In this document: in pieces, positions 1 to 6,754 of the stretch
How positions within the stretch are numbered: position 1 is the stretch's first letter
How the letters are laid out: each line of letters starts with the position of its first letter
Assembly: GCA_942491485.1 (NCBI GenBank)
Contig: CALOAX010000017.1
Span: 248,001 to 312,000, forward strand
Length of the DNA stretch: 64,000 nt
Direction: 5' to 3'
Source of the DNA: Desulfoluna sp942491485
GTDB lineage: Bacteria; Desulfobacterota; Desulfobacteria; Desulfobacterales; Desulfolunaceae
The notes under the pieces: generated by a model
Databases searched by the model: none
Seen by the model: only the letters and a program-made list of their open reading frames with translations
Told to the model about the DNA's origin: nothing
Program-made: the position numbers and the translations under genes

Positions 1-1
1 A

Positions 2-34
2 GGTTCTGTGCCCCTTTTTAAGGGAACAGATTCC
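2..34. repeat. imperfect hairpin at the window edge
   Basis: TCTGT (5-9) and CCCTT (12-16) pair with AAGGG (20-24) and ACAGA (26-30), with GG/CC at the ends. The string AAGGGAACAG resembles the GGGGACAG core of the repeats beside the Y1 transposase near 9.7-10.9 kb, so this could be a related REP-like end, but it is cut by the window edge. Nothing else is recognisable in 35-320. Confidence 0.3.
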
Positions 35-323
35 GGATTTTACTTTCAACTCAAAATATCATGGAGGCTTTTAATAACATACAGAATCCATCGAACACAA
101 TAAGTTTATTTTGATTTTTAGGCCATAAAAATTAGAAAAAAGCAATGATATTAGAGTTTTTGTGGCGGTATGGGGTAGGTAGAGATATATTTAGTTCAAT
201 GCTTTTTTTTGAGCGTTGAGGGAACAGAAAGGTGGAAAAGGTTCGGGTTCAAATCAAGGGGGGGGAGAAGGGCAGGGCAGGTTATAGGTTATAGGCGATA
301 GAGGAAGTGGCAAAGGGCGAAAT

Positions 324-377
324 GCCTCCGGCGGCCCTGCCGGGGGCCGAACTTTTGAAAAGTTCGATAAACAGGTT
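324..377 (+). repeat. AB-family element, left half (A) only
   Basis: Starts GCCTCCGGCGGCCCTGCCGG, continues with the AACTTTTGAAAAGTT hairpin and ends CGATAAACAGGTT. This is the A half of the dispersed element; the B half is absent here. Confidence 0.85.
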
Positions 378-399
378 GGGGGGTATTAAAAGCAAAAGC

Positions 400-430
400 G
401 TGCTTGGTTCTTGGTGCCTGGTTCTTCGTT
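400..430 (+). repeat. degenerate heptamer array (GTTCTTG type)
   Basis: Reads as consecutive 7-mers GTGCTTG GTTCTTG GTGCCTG GTTCTTC. The same period-7 motif recurs at 3633, 4424, 5864 and 36388, each time in intergenic DNA near an AB element. Confidence 0.6.
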
Positions 431-531
431 AAATGAATTCGCGTTGCTCATGGCATTGAAAGGTGAATAGTGAGTGGTGAGTAGTGAAAGGGCAAAAAGC
501 AGGTGATAGGGACGGTGACGAAGGGGGAAAA

Positions 532-704
532 GCCTCCGGCGGCCCTGTCGGGGGCCGAATTTTTGAAAAGTTCGATAAACAGGTTTTTTGAAAATGATAG
601 TTGGAAGTTCTTAAGAGAAAGGCGGATGTGATTTGACCCGAGGAACGAGGGGGAAAGCGCATCCGCAACCAGCTTTCAAGGTGGCACACCTTGCCGCCGG
701 AGGC
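532..704 (+). repeat. full-length AB element
   Basis: A complete 173-bp copy. It has the 12-bp terminal inverted repeats GCCTCCGGCGGC and GCCGCCGGAGGC, the AT-rich hairpin around 558-572, the large stem GCGGATG...CATCCGC (622-671) with the loop containing CGAGGAACGAGG, and the CAAGGTG/CACCTTG hairpin (678-694). Use this copy as the plus-strand reference for the family. Confidence 0.9.
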
Positions 705-739
705 ATCGCTTTTTGTCTGTTTTAAAGGTGAATAAACGG

Positions 740-781
740 AAAAAGGGGCGCATCAACGAAACGTTGACACCCCCCTTTTTT
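740..781. terminator. bidirectional rho-independent terminator
   Basis: AAAAAGGGG and TCAACG pair with CGTTGA and CCCCTTTTTT around a short loop, giving a GC stem followed by a T run in both directions. It lies 39 bp beyond the stop codon of the ABC ATPase gene and probably ends that operon. Confidence 0.8.
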
Positions 782-819
782 ATTTGTTCGATTGGTCCAT
801 CAGTGGCCTTGGGCCGGGC

Positions 820-1560
820 TTACAGTATCTGAGAAAGGAACAATTTGGTTCTGTCGTGCTCCGGGTTGTTGAAGAAGTGCTCGGGGGTACCGGTTTCAAT
901 GATCTTGCCTTTATCCATAAAGATCACTTTATCGGCAACCTCCCGTGCAAACCCCATCTCATGGGTGACACACACCATGGTCATCCCTTCTTTGGCAAGA
1001 TTGGTCATAACATCCAATACTTCGCCGATCATCTCCGGGTCCAGGGCCGAGGTGGGCTCGTCAAAGAGCATGATCTTGGGGTCCATGGCAAGGGCCCTGG
1101 CAATGGCCACCCGCTGCTGCTGGCCACCCGAGAGCATTTTGGGGTATACGTTTGCCTTTTCCCGGATCCCGACTTTGTCCAACAGCTCGAGGGCAACCTT
1201 TTCAGCGTCCTCCTTGGGCATCTTTTTGAGCTTCATGGGGGCCATCATCAGGTTGCCCAGCACCGTCTTGTGAGGAAAGAGGTTGAAGCTTTGAAAGACC
1301 ATGCCAAGTTCCTGGCGAACGGCATTGATGTCGTTGGTTTTGTCATTGATGTCTTTTCCGTCAATGACAATGCTCCCTCTGTCTATTGTCTCCAGGCGGT
1401 TGATGGACCGCAGCATGGTTGATTTGCCCGAGCCGGAAGGACCGATCACAACCACTTTTTCACCCGGTGAAATATCAAGGCTGATATTATCCAATGCACA
1501 TAAGTTGCCAAAATATTTATAGACGTCGTTGATTTGAATAATGGCATTAGTCGCGTTCAT
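820..1560 (-). CDS. glnQ: polar amino-acid ABC transporter, ATP-binding protein
   Basis: 246 residues, the usual length for GlnQ/HisP-type ATPases that energise uptake of polar amino acids. Visible motifs are Walker A GPSGSGKST (40-48), the signature LSGGQQQR, Walker B MLFDEPTSALD and the switch histidine in CVTHEM. It is the third gene of a minus-strand operon (binding protein, permease, ATPase). Its ATG overlaps the end of the permease gene by 14 bp, so translation is probably coupled. The substrate cannot be read from the sequence. A strong terminator follows. Confidence 0.95.
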   Translation of the reverse strand: MNATNAIIQINDVYKYFGNLCALDNISLDISPGEKVVVIGPSGSGKSTMLRSINRLETIDRGSIVIDGKDINDKTNDINAVRQELGMVFQSFNLFPHKTVLGNLMMAPMKLKKMPKEDAEKVALELLDKVGIREKANVYPKMLSGGQQQRVAIARALAMDPKIMLFDEPTSALDPEMIGEVLDVMTNLAKEGMTMVCVTHEMGFAREVADKVIFMDKGKIIETGTPEHFFNNPEHDRTKLFLSQIL

Positions 1561-2344
1561 AATAATTCAACCTATCTTCCATTTTGCTTACGGCTTTGGA
1601 TAAAATAAGGGTGATCACAAGGTAGACCAGCGCAACCATGGTATACGCTTCAAAGTAACTGAAGGTCACACTTGCAAACTCACGCCCGCGTCTCAAAATA
1701 TCGGCAACGGCCAGGATAGAAACAAGGGAGCTGTCCTTTAAAAGAGCGATAAATTCATTGCCCACCGGCGGGAGAATGGTTTTCCAGGCCTGGGGCAAAA
1801 TAACCATGAACATGGTCTGGGTTTTGTTGAATCCAAGAGATCGGGCCGCTTCCATCTGCCCTTTGTCAATGGATATGATACCGGCCCTGAACACCTCTCC
1901 CATGTACGCGCCATAACAGAATCCCATGGCAATGATGGCAGATGGCAGCTCTGATATTTGCAGGAACTCAAATCGCCCCAGTGCATAATAAATGTAAAAA
2001 AGCTGAACCAATAAAGGAATACCCCGCACAACCTCAACATAGGTTGAAGCAATGGTATTGATTATTCTGTTCTCTGAGATGCGTCCGAGCCCTGTGAAAA
2101 GGCCGATGACCAACGCCAATAAAATAGAAGCAATCGTGACCTTAAAGGTGACCAGTATGCCGTCTGGTAAGAACTTTAAAACTTCCCAATACATGTCCGG
2201 GTCGCTTAGGCACAAATAAATCATACATCCAACGGCGCCAACAAAGGATATGGACCATGCATTGACCAATCCCTTGTCTTTTTGAACAGGAATGGCGGCG
2301 CCGTCGCCGACTATTATGTTAATGGGATGACCCTTGTCTGCCAT
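1547..2344 (-). CDS. polar amino-acid ABC transporter, permease
   Basis: 265 residues from the chosen start. Inner-membrane permease of the HisM/GlnP type with about five hydrophobic segments and the EAA loop (EAARSLGFNKTQ then ILPQA), which contacts the ATPase. A longer frame runs up to 2437, but those extra codons begin inside repeat-derived sequence; the ATG at 2344 has GGAG eight bases upstream and starts MADKGHPINI. The N-terminus has about 35 polar residues before the first membrane segment, which is longer than usual for the family. Confidence 0.93.
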   Translation of the reverse strand: MADKGHPINIIVGDGAAIPVQKDKGLVNAWSISFVGAVGCMIYLCLSDPDMYWEVLKFLPDGILVTFKVTIASILLALVIGLFTGLGRISENRIINTIASTYVEVVRGIPLLVQLFYIYYALGRFEFLQISELPSAIIAMGFCYGAYMGEVFRAGIISIDKGQMEAARSLGFNKTQTMFMVILPQAWKTILPPVGNEFIALLKDSSLVSILAVADILRRGREFASVTFSYFEAYTMVALVYLVITLILSKAVSKMEDRLNYYERD

Positions 2345-2445
2345 TTTGGAACTCCAATACTTCAAAGGTATGATCTGATTTTTCTTATTCCACAGTAACC
2401 ATTCAACGTGTATTTTCAGCGGTTCTGCCGGGGGCAATGGAATCT

Positions 2446-2478
2446 TCTTTCAGGGTGGGACACCTTGCCGCCGGAGGC
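2446..2478 (+). repeat. AB element remnant (right end)
   Basis: CTTTCAGGGTGGGACACCTT followed by GCCGCCGGAGGC is the last third of a B half. CTGCCGGGGGC at 2425-2435 may be a trace of an A half. The element lies just upstream of the permease gene. Confidence 0.6.
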
Positions 2479-2515
2479 TGTTTTTACGGGCAGTATGGCT
2501 GCATTCCACAAAAAT

Positions 2516-2554
2516 AAAATCCTCGGCAAAACAGAAGGGCTTGCCAAGGATTTT
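2516..2554 (-). promoter_or_regulatory. intercistronic hairpin 1 (attenuator or processing site)
   Basis: AAAATCCTCGGCAA (2516-2529) pairs with TTGCCAAGGATTTT (2541-2554), followed on the minus strand by a T-rich tract. It lies between the binding-protein gene and the permease gene, where partial termination or a 3' stabilising stem would lift binding-protein expression above that of the membrane components. Confidence 0.65.
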
Positions 2555-2579
2555 ACCTTATGCCTGGTCCATAAAAACT

Positions 2580-2617
2580 AAAATCCCCGGCAAAACCATG
2601 CCCCTGCCAAGGATTTT
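2580..2617 (-). promoter_or_regulatory. intercistronic hairpin 2 (tandem copy)
   Basis: AAAATCCCCGGCA (2580-2592) pairs with TGCCAAGGATTTT (2605-2617). It is nearly the same stem as hairpin 1, 63 bp away, and starts 17 bp after the stop codon of the binding-protein gene. Confidence 0.65.
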
Positions 2618-2633
2618 CATTCTTAGTGTTCCA

Positions 2634-3371
2634 TTAGAACCATTTCTTGAAAATTCGGTCGTACTCACCAGACGCTTTTACTTTTTGCAGGGCATCGTTG
2701 ACCAGCTTCATCTTCTCGTCGGACTTGCCTTTTTTGAACGCAAAACCCAGATACTCAGGGGTGTCGGACTTCAAGAGGAAGGCAAGGGTCAGGTCCTTGG
2801 AGTACTGCTTGTTTGTCAGGGCGTAGTCCGCTGCAACCGCGTCATCACAGACAACAGCATCGGTCCGGCCGTTGTACAAGTCTTCCACGGCAAGGCCGAT
2901 TTCGTCGTAGGATTTCATGGTGACACCTTCAATCTTTCGAGCCACCAGAAAGCCTGTGGTACCGATCTGGGCGCCGGCTTTCTTGCCTTTCAAATCGGCT
3001 TTGGATTTGATGTTGGCGGTCTTCTTGGTGATAACCCCCTGCTTGACTTCAAAATAAGGGTTGCTGAAAGCCATGGCCTTCTTGCGGGCGTCCGTAATGG
3101 AGACAGAGGATGCAATCATGTCATACTTGCCGGCCGCAAGGCCTGCAAAAATGCCGTCCCAGGCTGTGTTTCGGATGTCAAATTTAATGTCACTTGCTTT
3201 TTCCATGGCAGCCATGAGCTCAGGAGTGAATCCTGTGATGGCTTTGTCCTTGTTGATAAACTCCATCGGAGGCCATGTGGCGTCAGAGGCAACAGTGATA
3301 ACGGTTTGTGCAAAAGCGCTGGGCACAAGTATGAACAGGGTCAGAGCAAGCATTAAACTTTTCTTCAACAT
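2634..3371 (-). CDS. amino-acid ABC transporter, periplasmic substrate-binding protein
   Basis: 245 residues. Residues 1-21 form a Sec signal peptide ending SAFA-QT; the mature protein is an SBP_bac_3 (cluster 3) binding protein with the typical opening ITVASDATWPPMEF and the motif GFTPELMAAM. It delivers a polar amino acid to the permease encoded downstream. First gene of the operon, separated from the permease gene by about 290 bp holding two hairpins and a repeat remnant. Start has AGGAGATTGG upstream. Ligand unknown. Confidence 0.95.
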   Translation of the reverse strand: MLKKSLMLALTLFILVPSAFAQTVITVASDATWPPMEFINKDKAITGFTPELMAAMEKASDIKFDIRNTAWDGIFAGLAAGKYDMIASSVSITDARKKAMAFSNPYFEVKQGVITKKTANIKSKADLKGKKAGAQIGTTGFLVARKIEGVTMKSYDEIGLAVEDLYNGRTDAVVCDDAVAADYALTNKQYSKDLTLAFLLKSDTPEYLGFAFKKGKSDEKMKLVNDALQKVKASGEYDRIFKKWF

Positions 3372-3456
3372 GATAAACCAATCTCCTGATGTTTAGATAA
3401 TAATTTTACTTTTACTAATAACATCTTCCTAATCATATGTTTTTTAATAAGAAAAA

Positions 3457-3486
3457 CTACTATCACATTTTTCATAAAAATGACAA
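3457..3486 (-). promoter_or_regulatory. candidate promoter of the ABC operon
   Basis: On the minus strand TTGTCA (3486-3481) and TAGTAG (3462-3457) are separated by 18 bp in an AT-rich stretch about 85 bp before the binding-protein start. The -10 is a weak match. Confidence 0.4.
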
Positions 3487-3554
3487 GAGCTCTTCGTTCG
3501 AGGAATTGGCGTATTAAGGCGAATGGTGAATGGTGAATGGTGAGTAGGGAAAAA

Positions 3555-3608
3555 GCCTCCGGCGGCCCTGCCGGGGGCCGAACTTTTGAAAAGTTCGATA
3601 AACAGGTT
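3555..3608 (+). repeat. AB-family A half
   Basis: Matches the copy at 324-377 almost base for base: GCCTCCGGCGGCCCTGCCGG, AACTTTTGAAAAGTT, CGATAAACAGGTT. It is preceded by period-7 text (GGTGAAT GGTGAAT GGTGAGT) at about 3523-3544. Confidence 0.85.
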
Positions 3609-3632
3609 GGGGAGAGTATGAAAAGCAAAGGC

Positions 3633-3664
3633 GTGCTTGGTTCTTGGTGCTTGGTTCTTCGTTC
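3633..3664 (+). repeat. degenerate heptamer array (GTTCTTG type)
   Basis: GTGCTTG GTTCTTG GTGCTTG GTTCTTC GTTC in register, directly after the A half at 3555-3608. Confidence 0.6.
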
Positions 3665-3720
3665 AAGGGATTCGCGTTGCTCATGACCATTAGATATAAA
3701 GGGCGTGGTAAGGTCAAAAT

Positions 3721-3779
3721 CAAAAAGCTGTTTCAGCCACAGATGGCACGGATGGGCACAGATGAAAATAGGGCATGGG
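3721..3779 (+). repeat. R5 dispersed repeat, copy 1
   Basis: Starts CAAAAAGCTGTTTCAGCCAC and ends AGGGCATGGG, with internal short-period GATGGCACGGATGGGCACAG. Two closely matching copies lie at 5790 and 6024. No coding potential is seen. Confidence 0.75.
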
Positions 3780-3925
3780 GATAGACCATAGGTATACATG
3801 GTTTGTCAGCCCTGGCTTTTTATCATTGCCGGAGCGCAGCGACTCCACTGCTACTCACTATTTTCTATTCACCACTCACCAACAGAGCGGAGCGATGAAT
3901 GGAACCAAGCACCAAGAACAGTTTT

Positions 3926-4399
3926 TTATTGATTCATATATTTCTCAATCCCCGGCCAGTTCCCCCTGTCGGCAAAATCGTTGATCCCGACAGCGGACTC
4001 AGCAGGGGATGCCTCAAGAAGCTCTTCCAACAGCTGTGTCGACCACTTGAATGTCTCCATGGCCTCACCCAGGCTGTTGTGGTGAAACACGGCGATGTGG
4101 GTCAGGAACCCATGGGTTGTCAGGTTGTCTTTCAGGTCAGTGGAAAGGGCTTGGATGTTCTCTTTTTCCGCATCAATGCTCAGTAGAATCAATCCCTCCT
4201 CAAGACGGAACCCTTCGATGCCGTACAACTCCTCACCATAGGAGTTGAGGGTGTCGTTGACGACTTTCATCATCTGGTCGTTCTCTTTAAGCACCTTCAC
4301 GCACACGAAGTATGGATCGTCATAGTCATCCAGGTTTTCAAGGTACTCTTTTGCGTCTTCCGGTAATGTCAAATTCTGAAATATCTTGCTGCTCAGCAT
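3926..4399 (-). CDS. conserved-looking small cytoplasmic protein of unknown function
   Basis: 157 residues, acidic, no signal peptide and no membrane segment. Good Shine-Dalgarno (AAGGAG, six bases before ATG). I do not recognise the family. The predicted alternation around residues 30-105 (YFVCVKVLKEND, EGLILLSIDAEKENIQAL, GFLTHIAVFHH) looks like a small alpha/beta fold faintly reminiscent of a degenerate cyclase or ACT-like domain, but no catalytic motif is present. It stands alone in a repeat-rich stretch, with the Tim44-like gene upstream on the same strand about 220 bp away. Confidence 0.65.
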   Translation of the reverse strand: MLSSKIFQNLTLPEDAKEYLENLDDYDDPYFVCVKVLKENDQMMKVVNDTLNSYGEELYGIEGFRLEEGLILLSIDAEKENIQALSTDLKDNLTTHGFLTHIAVFHHNSLGEAMETFKWSTQLLEELLEASPAESAVGINDFADRGNWPGIEKYMNQ

Positions 4400-4423
4400 G
4401 GAAACTCCTTATATATAAAAACT

Positions 4424-4458
4424 GTGCGTCGTGCGTGGTTCTTAGTTCTTCGTTCGAG
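4424..4458 (+). repeat. degenerate heptamer array (GTTCTTG type)
   Basis: GTGCGTC GTGCGTG GTTCTTA GTTCTTC GTTCGAG, five units in register. Confidence 0.6.
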
Positions 4459-4487
4459 GTGTCGTTGCACTCCATCAGGAAAAAAAA

Positions 4488-4570
4488 TGCCGCCGGGATG
4501 TGCCCGAGGAACGAGGGTCACATCCCGGCGGCAATCCGCTTTCAAGGTGGCTCACCTTGCCGCCGGAGGC
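4488..4570 (+). repeat. AB-family B half with rebuilt long stem
   Basis: Here the main stem is GCCGCCGGGATGTG...CACATCCCGGCGGC, a perfect 14-bp pairing, although the sequence differs on both arms from the usual GCGGATG/CATCCGC. The CGAGGAACGAGG loop, the AAGGTGGCTCACCTT hairpin and the GCCGCCGGAGGC end are kept. Confidence 0.85.
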
Positions 4571-4615
4571 ATCTTTTTTGTCCCTTATTATTCACTGCTT
4601 ACTACTCACCATTCA

Positions 4616-5317
4616 CTATTCAAGTTCTTCGCTGAATGATTTAAACCCCGTTAAATCACCAATCTGAACTTTCTGATCAATTTCATCCAGCACCCACCCC
4701 TTGGGGCCACGCACGTACTTCCACAGCTCGGCAAATGCTTCGGCCTCTGATTTGTCCCCGGATACCACGCTTCCGCTGTTTGTATCGATGGTGTAGTCCA
4801 CCATGGATCCTTTGATATGAACCCAGAAGCGATCCCGTGAATCATCCTTGTAGTCCACAACCTCAACGACCTTGGTCTCGTCAAGGTTGATGTTCTCCAG
4901 CATGTTCTTTCGGTTTTGCGCAATCAGCAGGTCTGTCTGGGCCTTGTGCTTCTGGTACAGCCTCTCGCTCACGTAATCCTTGGCAATCTCCTGATCACGC
5001 TTCATCCATGCTTCCTGAACCTTGAAAAAGGAAACCTCGACCCGTGCCTTGATGTTGGCCAGCTCCCACGATGAATCAATGCCTGCAATTTGCTCAAGAA
5101 GAGACCTGCACTTCTTATTCTTCTTCACAAGAAAGTGAGTCACAATGGCAGAATAAATCATGAAAAAAGGCGCTAAAATAATTCCCAAAATACCGCCCCC
5201 CTTTCCGCCACCACCGCCTCCGGCCCTCGCCAATACCTCTTCAGGGAAAACCCCTAAAACAATCAGGGTACAAAAAAATACAACCAGAACGGGCAATACA
5301 TAATGTTTTGTTTTCAT
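4616..5317 (-). CDS. Tim44-like domain membrane protein
   Basis: 233 residues. A hydrophobic N-terminal segment (about 6-28), a glycine-rich linker (RAGGGGGGKGGG, 31-42), a second hydrophobic segment (43-65) and then a soluble Tim44/MBA1-type domain (about 80-230) with the pattern VEVSFFKVQEAWMKRD...VSERLYQKHKAQ and a closing ELWKYVRGPKGWVLDEI. Bacterial members are membrane-attached proteins of unclear role; the Gly-rich linker after a signal-like segment is typical. Start ATG has no strong ribosome site. The family call is from the motif pattern; function not inferable. Confidence 0.82.
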   Translation of the reverse strand: MKTKHYVLPVLVVFFCTLIVLGVFPEEVLARAGGGGGGKGGGILGIILAPFFMIYSAIVTHFLVKKNKKCRSLLEQIAGIDSSWELANIKARVEVSFFKVQEAWMKRDQEIAKDYVSERLYQKHKAQTDLLIAQNRKNMLENINLDETKVVEVVDYKDDSRDRFWVHIKGSMVDYTIDTNSGSVVSGDKSEAEAFAELWKYVRGPKGWVLDEIDQKVQIGDLTGFKSFSEELE

Positions 5318-5404
5318 AATTTAAATCCAGAATCTCTCGTTGGTGTGTCCGGTGTTTCAAGTCTTTTAAGACTGTACCTGAAAGGATGATGCATCCCGGT
5401 ACAC

Positions 5405-5484
5405 GTGGGCGGGGACGTTAGGGCCTCGGTCGGAAATAATGACACAACAACCTTTTCAGGCCGTTTCCACAATGCTGCTCCATT
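5405..5484 (+). repeat. R6 dispersed repeat, copy 1
   Basis: GGGCCTCGGTCGGAAATAAT followed by GACACAACAACCTTTTCAGG and TCCACAATGCTGCTCCAT. A diverged copy lies at 55437-55499 with ACACAACAACTTTTCCGGGC and CTCCACAATGCTGCTCTAT. The 5318-6754 stretch as a whole has no convincing gene and is largely repeat-derived. Confidence 0.6.
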
Positions 5485-5722
5485 CAACGTTCAATGTAGT
5501 AATGCTTATGTTGCAGGTTACATGGATGTGTATAATTTAATTATTCCGAGGTCCTTGCATAAAATCACGAACTGTACATGCCACCATCATCGGTCTGTCA
5601 GAGCGTTTTGAACGAGACCTGATGCGCGACAGCGGATTAACCAATCACAGATTGGGGAGGAATACAATGGGAAAAGGGGAAGGGCAAAAAGCAGGCGATA
5701 GGGGAAGAGGCAAGAGGGGGAA

Positions 5723-5776
5723 GCCTCCGGCGGCCCTGCCGGGGGCCGAACTTTTGAAAAGTTCGATAAACAGGTT
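5723..5776 (+). repeat. AB-family A half
   Basis: Same 54-bp A half as at 324 and 3555, preceded by period-7-like purine text (GGGCAAAAAGCAGGCGATAG). Confidence 0.85.
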
Positions 5777-5789
5777 GGGAGGGAAAAGT

Positions 5790-5847
5790 CAAAAAGCTGT
5801 TTCGGCCACAGATGGCACGAATGGACACAGATGAAAGCAGGGCATGG
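5790..5847 (+). repeat. R5 dispersed repeat, copy 2
   Basis: CAAAAAGCTGTTTCGGCCAC through AGCAGGGCATGG, only 13 bp after the A half. Confidence 0.75.
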
Positions 5848-5863
5848 GTGGTAGGGGAAAAGC

Positions 5864-5898
5864 GTTCCTGGTTCTTAGTGCTTGGTTCTTGGTTCGAG
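5864..5898 (+). repeat. degenerate heptamer array (GTTCTTG type)
   Basis: GTTCCTG GTTCTTA GTGCTTG GTTCTTG GTTCGAG, five units in register. Confidence 0.6.
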
Positions 5899-5955
5899 GG
5901 ATCGCGTTGCTCATGGCATTGAAAGGGGGGATAGTGAATGGTGAGTAAGGAAAAA

Positions 5956-6009
5956 GCCTCCGGCGGCCCTGCCGGGGGCCGAACTTTTGAAAAGTTCGAT
6001 AAACAGGTT
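5956..6009 (+). repeat. AB-family A half
   Basis: Another 54-bp A half. Together with 5723-5776 and the following R5 copies this makes a tandem A-R5 arrangement, so a block of about 235 bp appears to have been duplicated. Confidence 0.85.
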
Positions 6010-6023
6010 GGAAGGGCAAAAAT

Positions 6024-6080
6024 AAAAAGCTGTTTCAGCCACAGATGGCACGGATGGGCACAGATAAAAACAGGGCATGG
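6024..6080 (+). repeat. R5 dispersed repeat, copy 3
   Basis: AAAAAGCTGTTTCAGCCACA through ACAGGGCATGG, 14 bp after the A half. From 6081 to 6754 I see only AT-rich DNA without a credible gene; GC visibly drops before the nuclease gene. Confidence 0.75.
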
Positions 6081-6754
6081 TTGTTAAGTTATAAGCATTC
6101 AGGGCTTTTTATCATTGCCAGAACGAAGCGACTCCTTGATGAAAGAGTCTGGGACGAAGCATGAAGAACGTATTTATTGCCCTTTGTTCTCTCACCGTTC
6201 CTTCTGTCCTGTAGATTTCATTTTAAGTAGTTATCATTGTTGGTTTTATGTTGTCAAAAAGAGAAATGAGGCGTATCACTTTGGTGTTTCTTTCTTTTTA
6301 ATATGAAGAAATATTGAAGTTCTTTGTGCTTTGTTGGGCTAAAAGCAGCCAATAAATTGTATGTTAAGAGTCGCATGGGCCTTTTCGTCTTTGATGAAAG
6401 AACTCGTGTGGGGGAGGTAAGCGGAAAAATCTCCCGCGGTAGGCCAGTTTTATATGTTTGACCTTGATAGTGGATAGTGGAAGGTGAGGTGAATATATTT
6501 GACGTATATTGTTTGTGTCTCTTAAAGTATCTGTTTTTTTTGATTATTTGTCCTTGGTGATGAATCCAAATTTGTATTTCCATAATCACAAATAAGTCTA
6601 AAAGGCTCACCTCTCCGTCATAGGCATTGCTTTCGTATGCTTAAATTTTGTCGTTTTAACACCTACGGTGTTCAGTGTCCTTCGTTAGTTTCTATGACGT
6701 GAGTCTATATTGATTTTTTGGGTGTCCTATATTCTTATATTTACAGGAGATAAT

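Noticed and set aside
784..1422. Plus-strand open frames of 212, 142 and 73 codons opposite the ABC ATPase gene
   Set aside because: They are antisense shadows of the clearly identified ATPase gene, with no ribosome sites or family motifs. The same holds for the many antisense frames opposite katG, nrfA, glcB, the kinases and the cyclase.
6254..6610. 118-codon minus-strand frame in the AT-rich stretch before the nuclease
   Set aside because: No Shine-Dalgarno, composition unlike a protein, and it runs across what looks like noncoding DNA.
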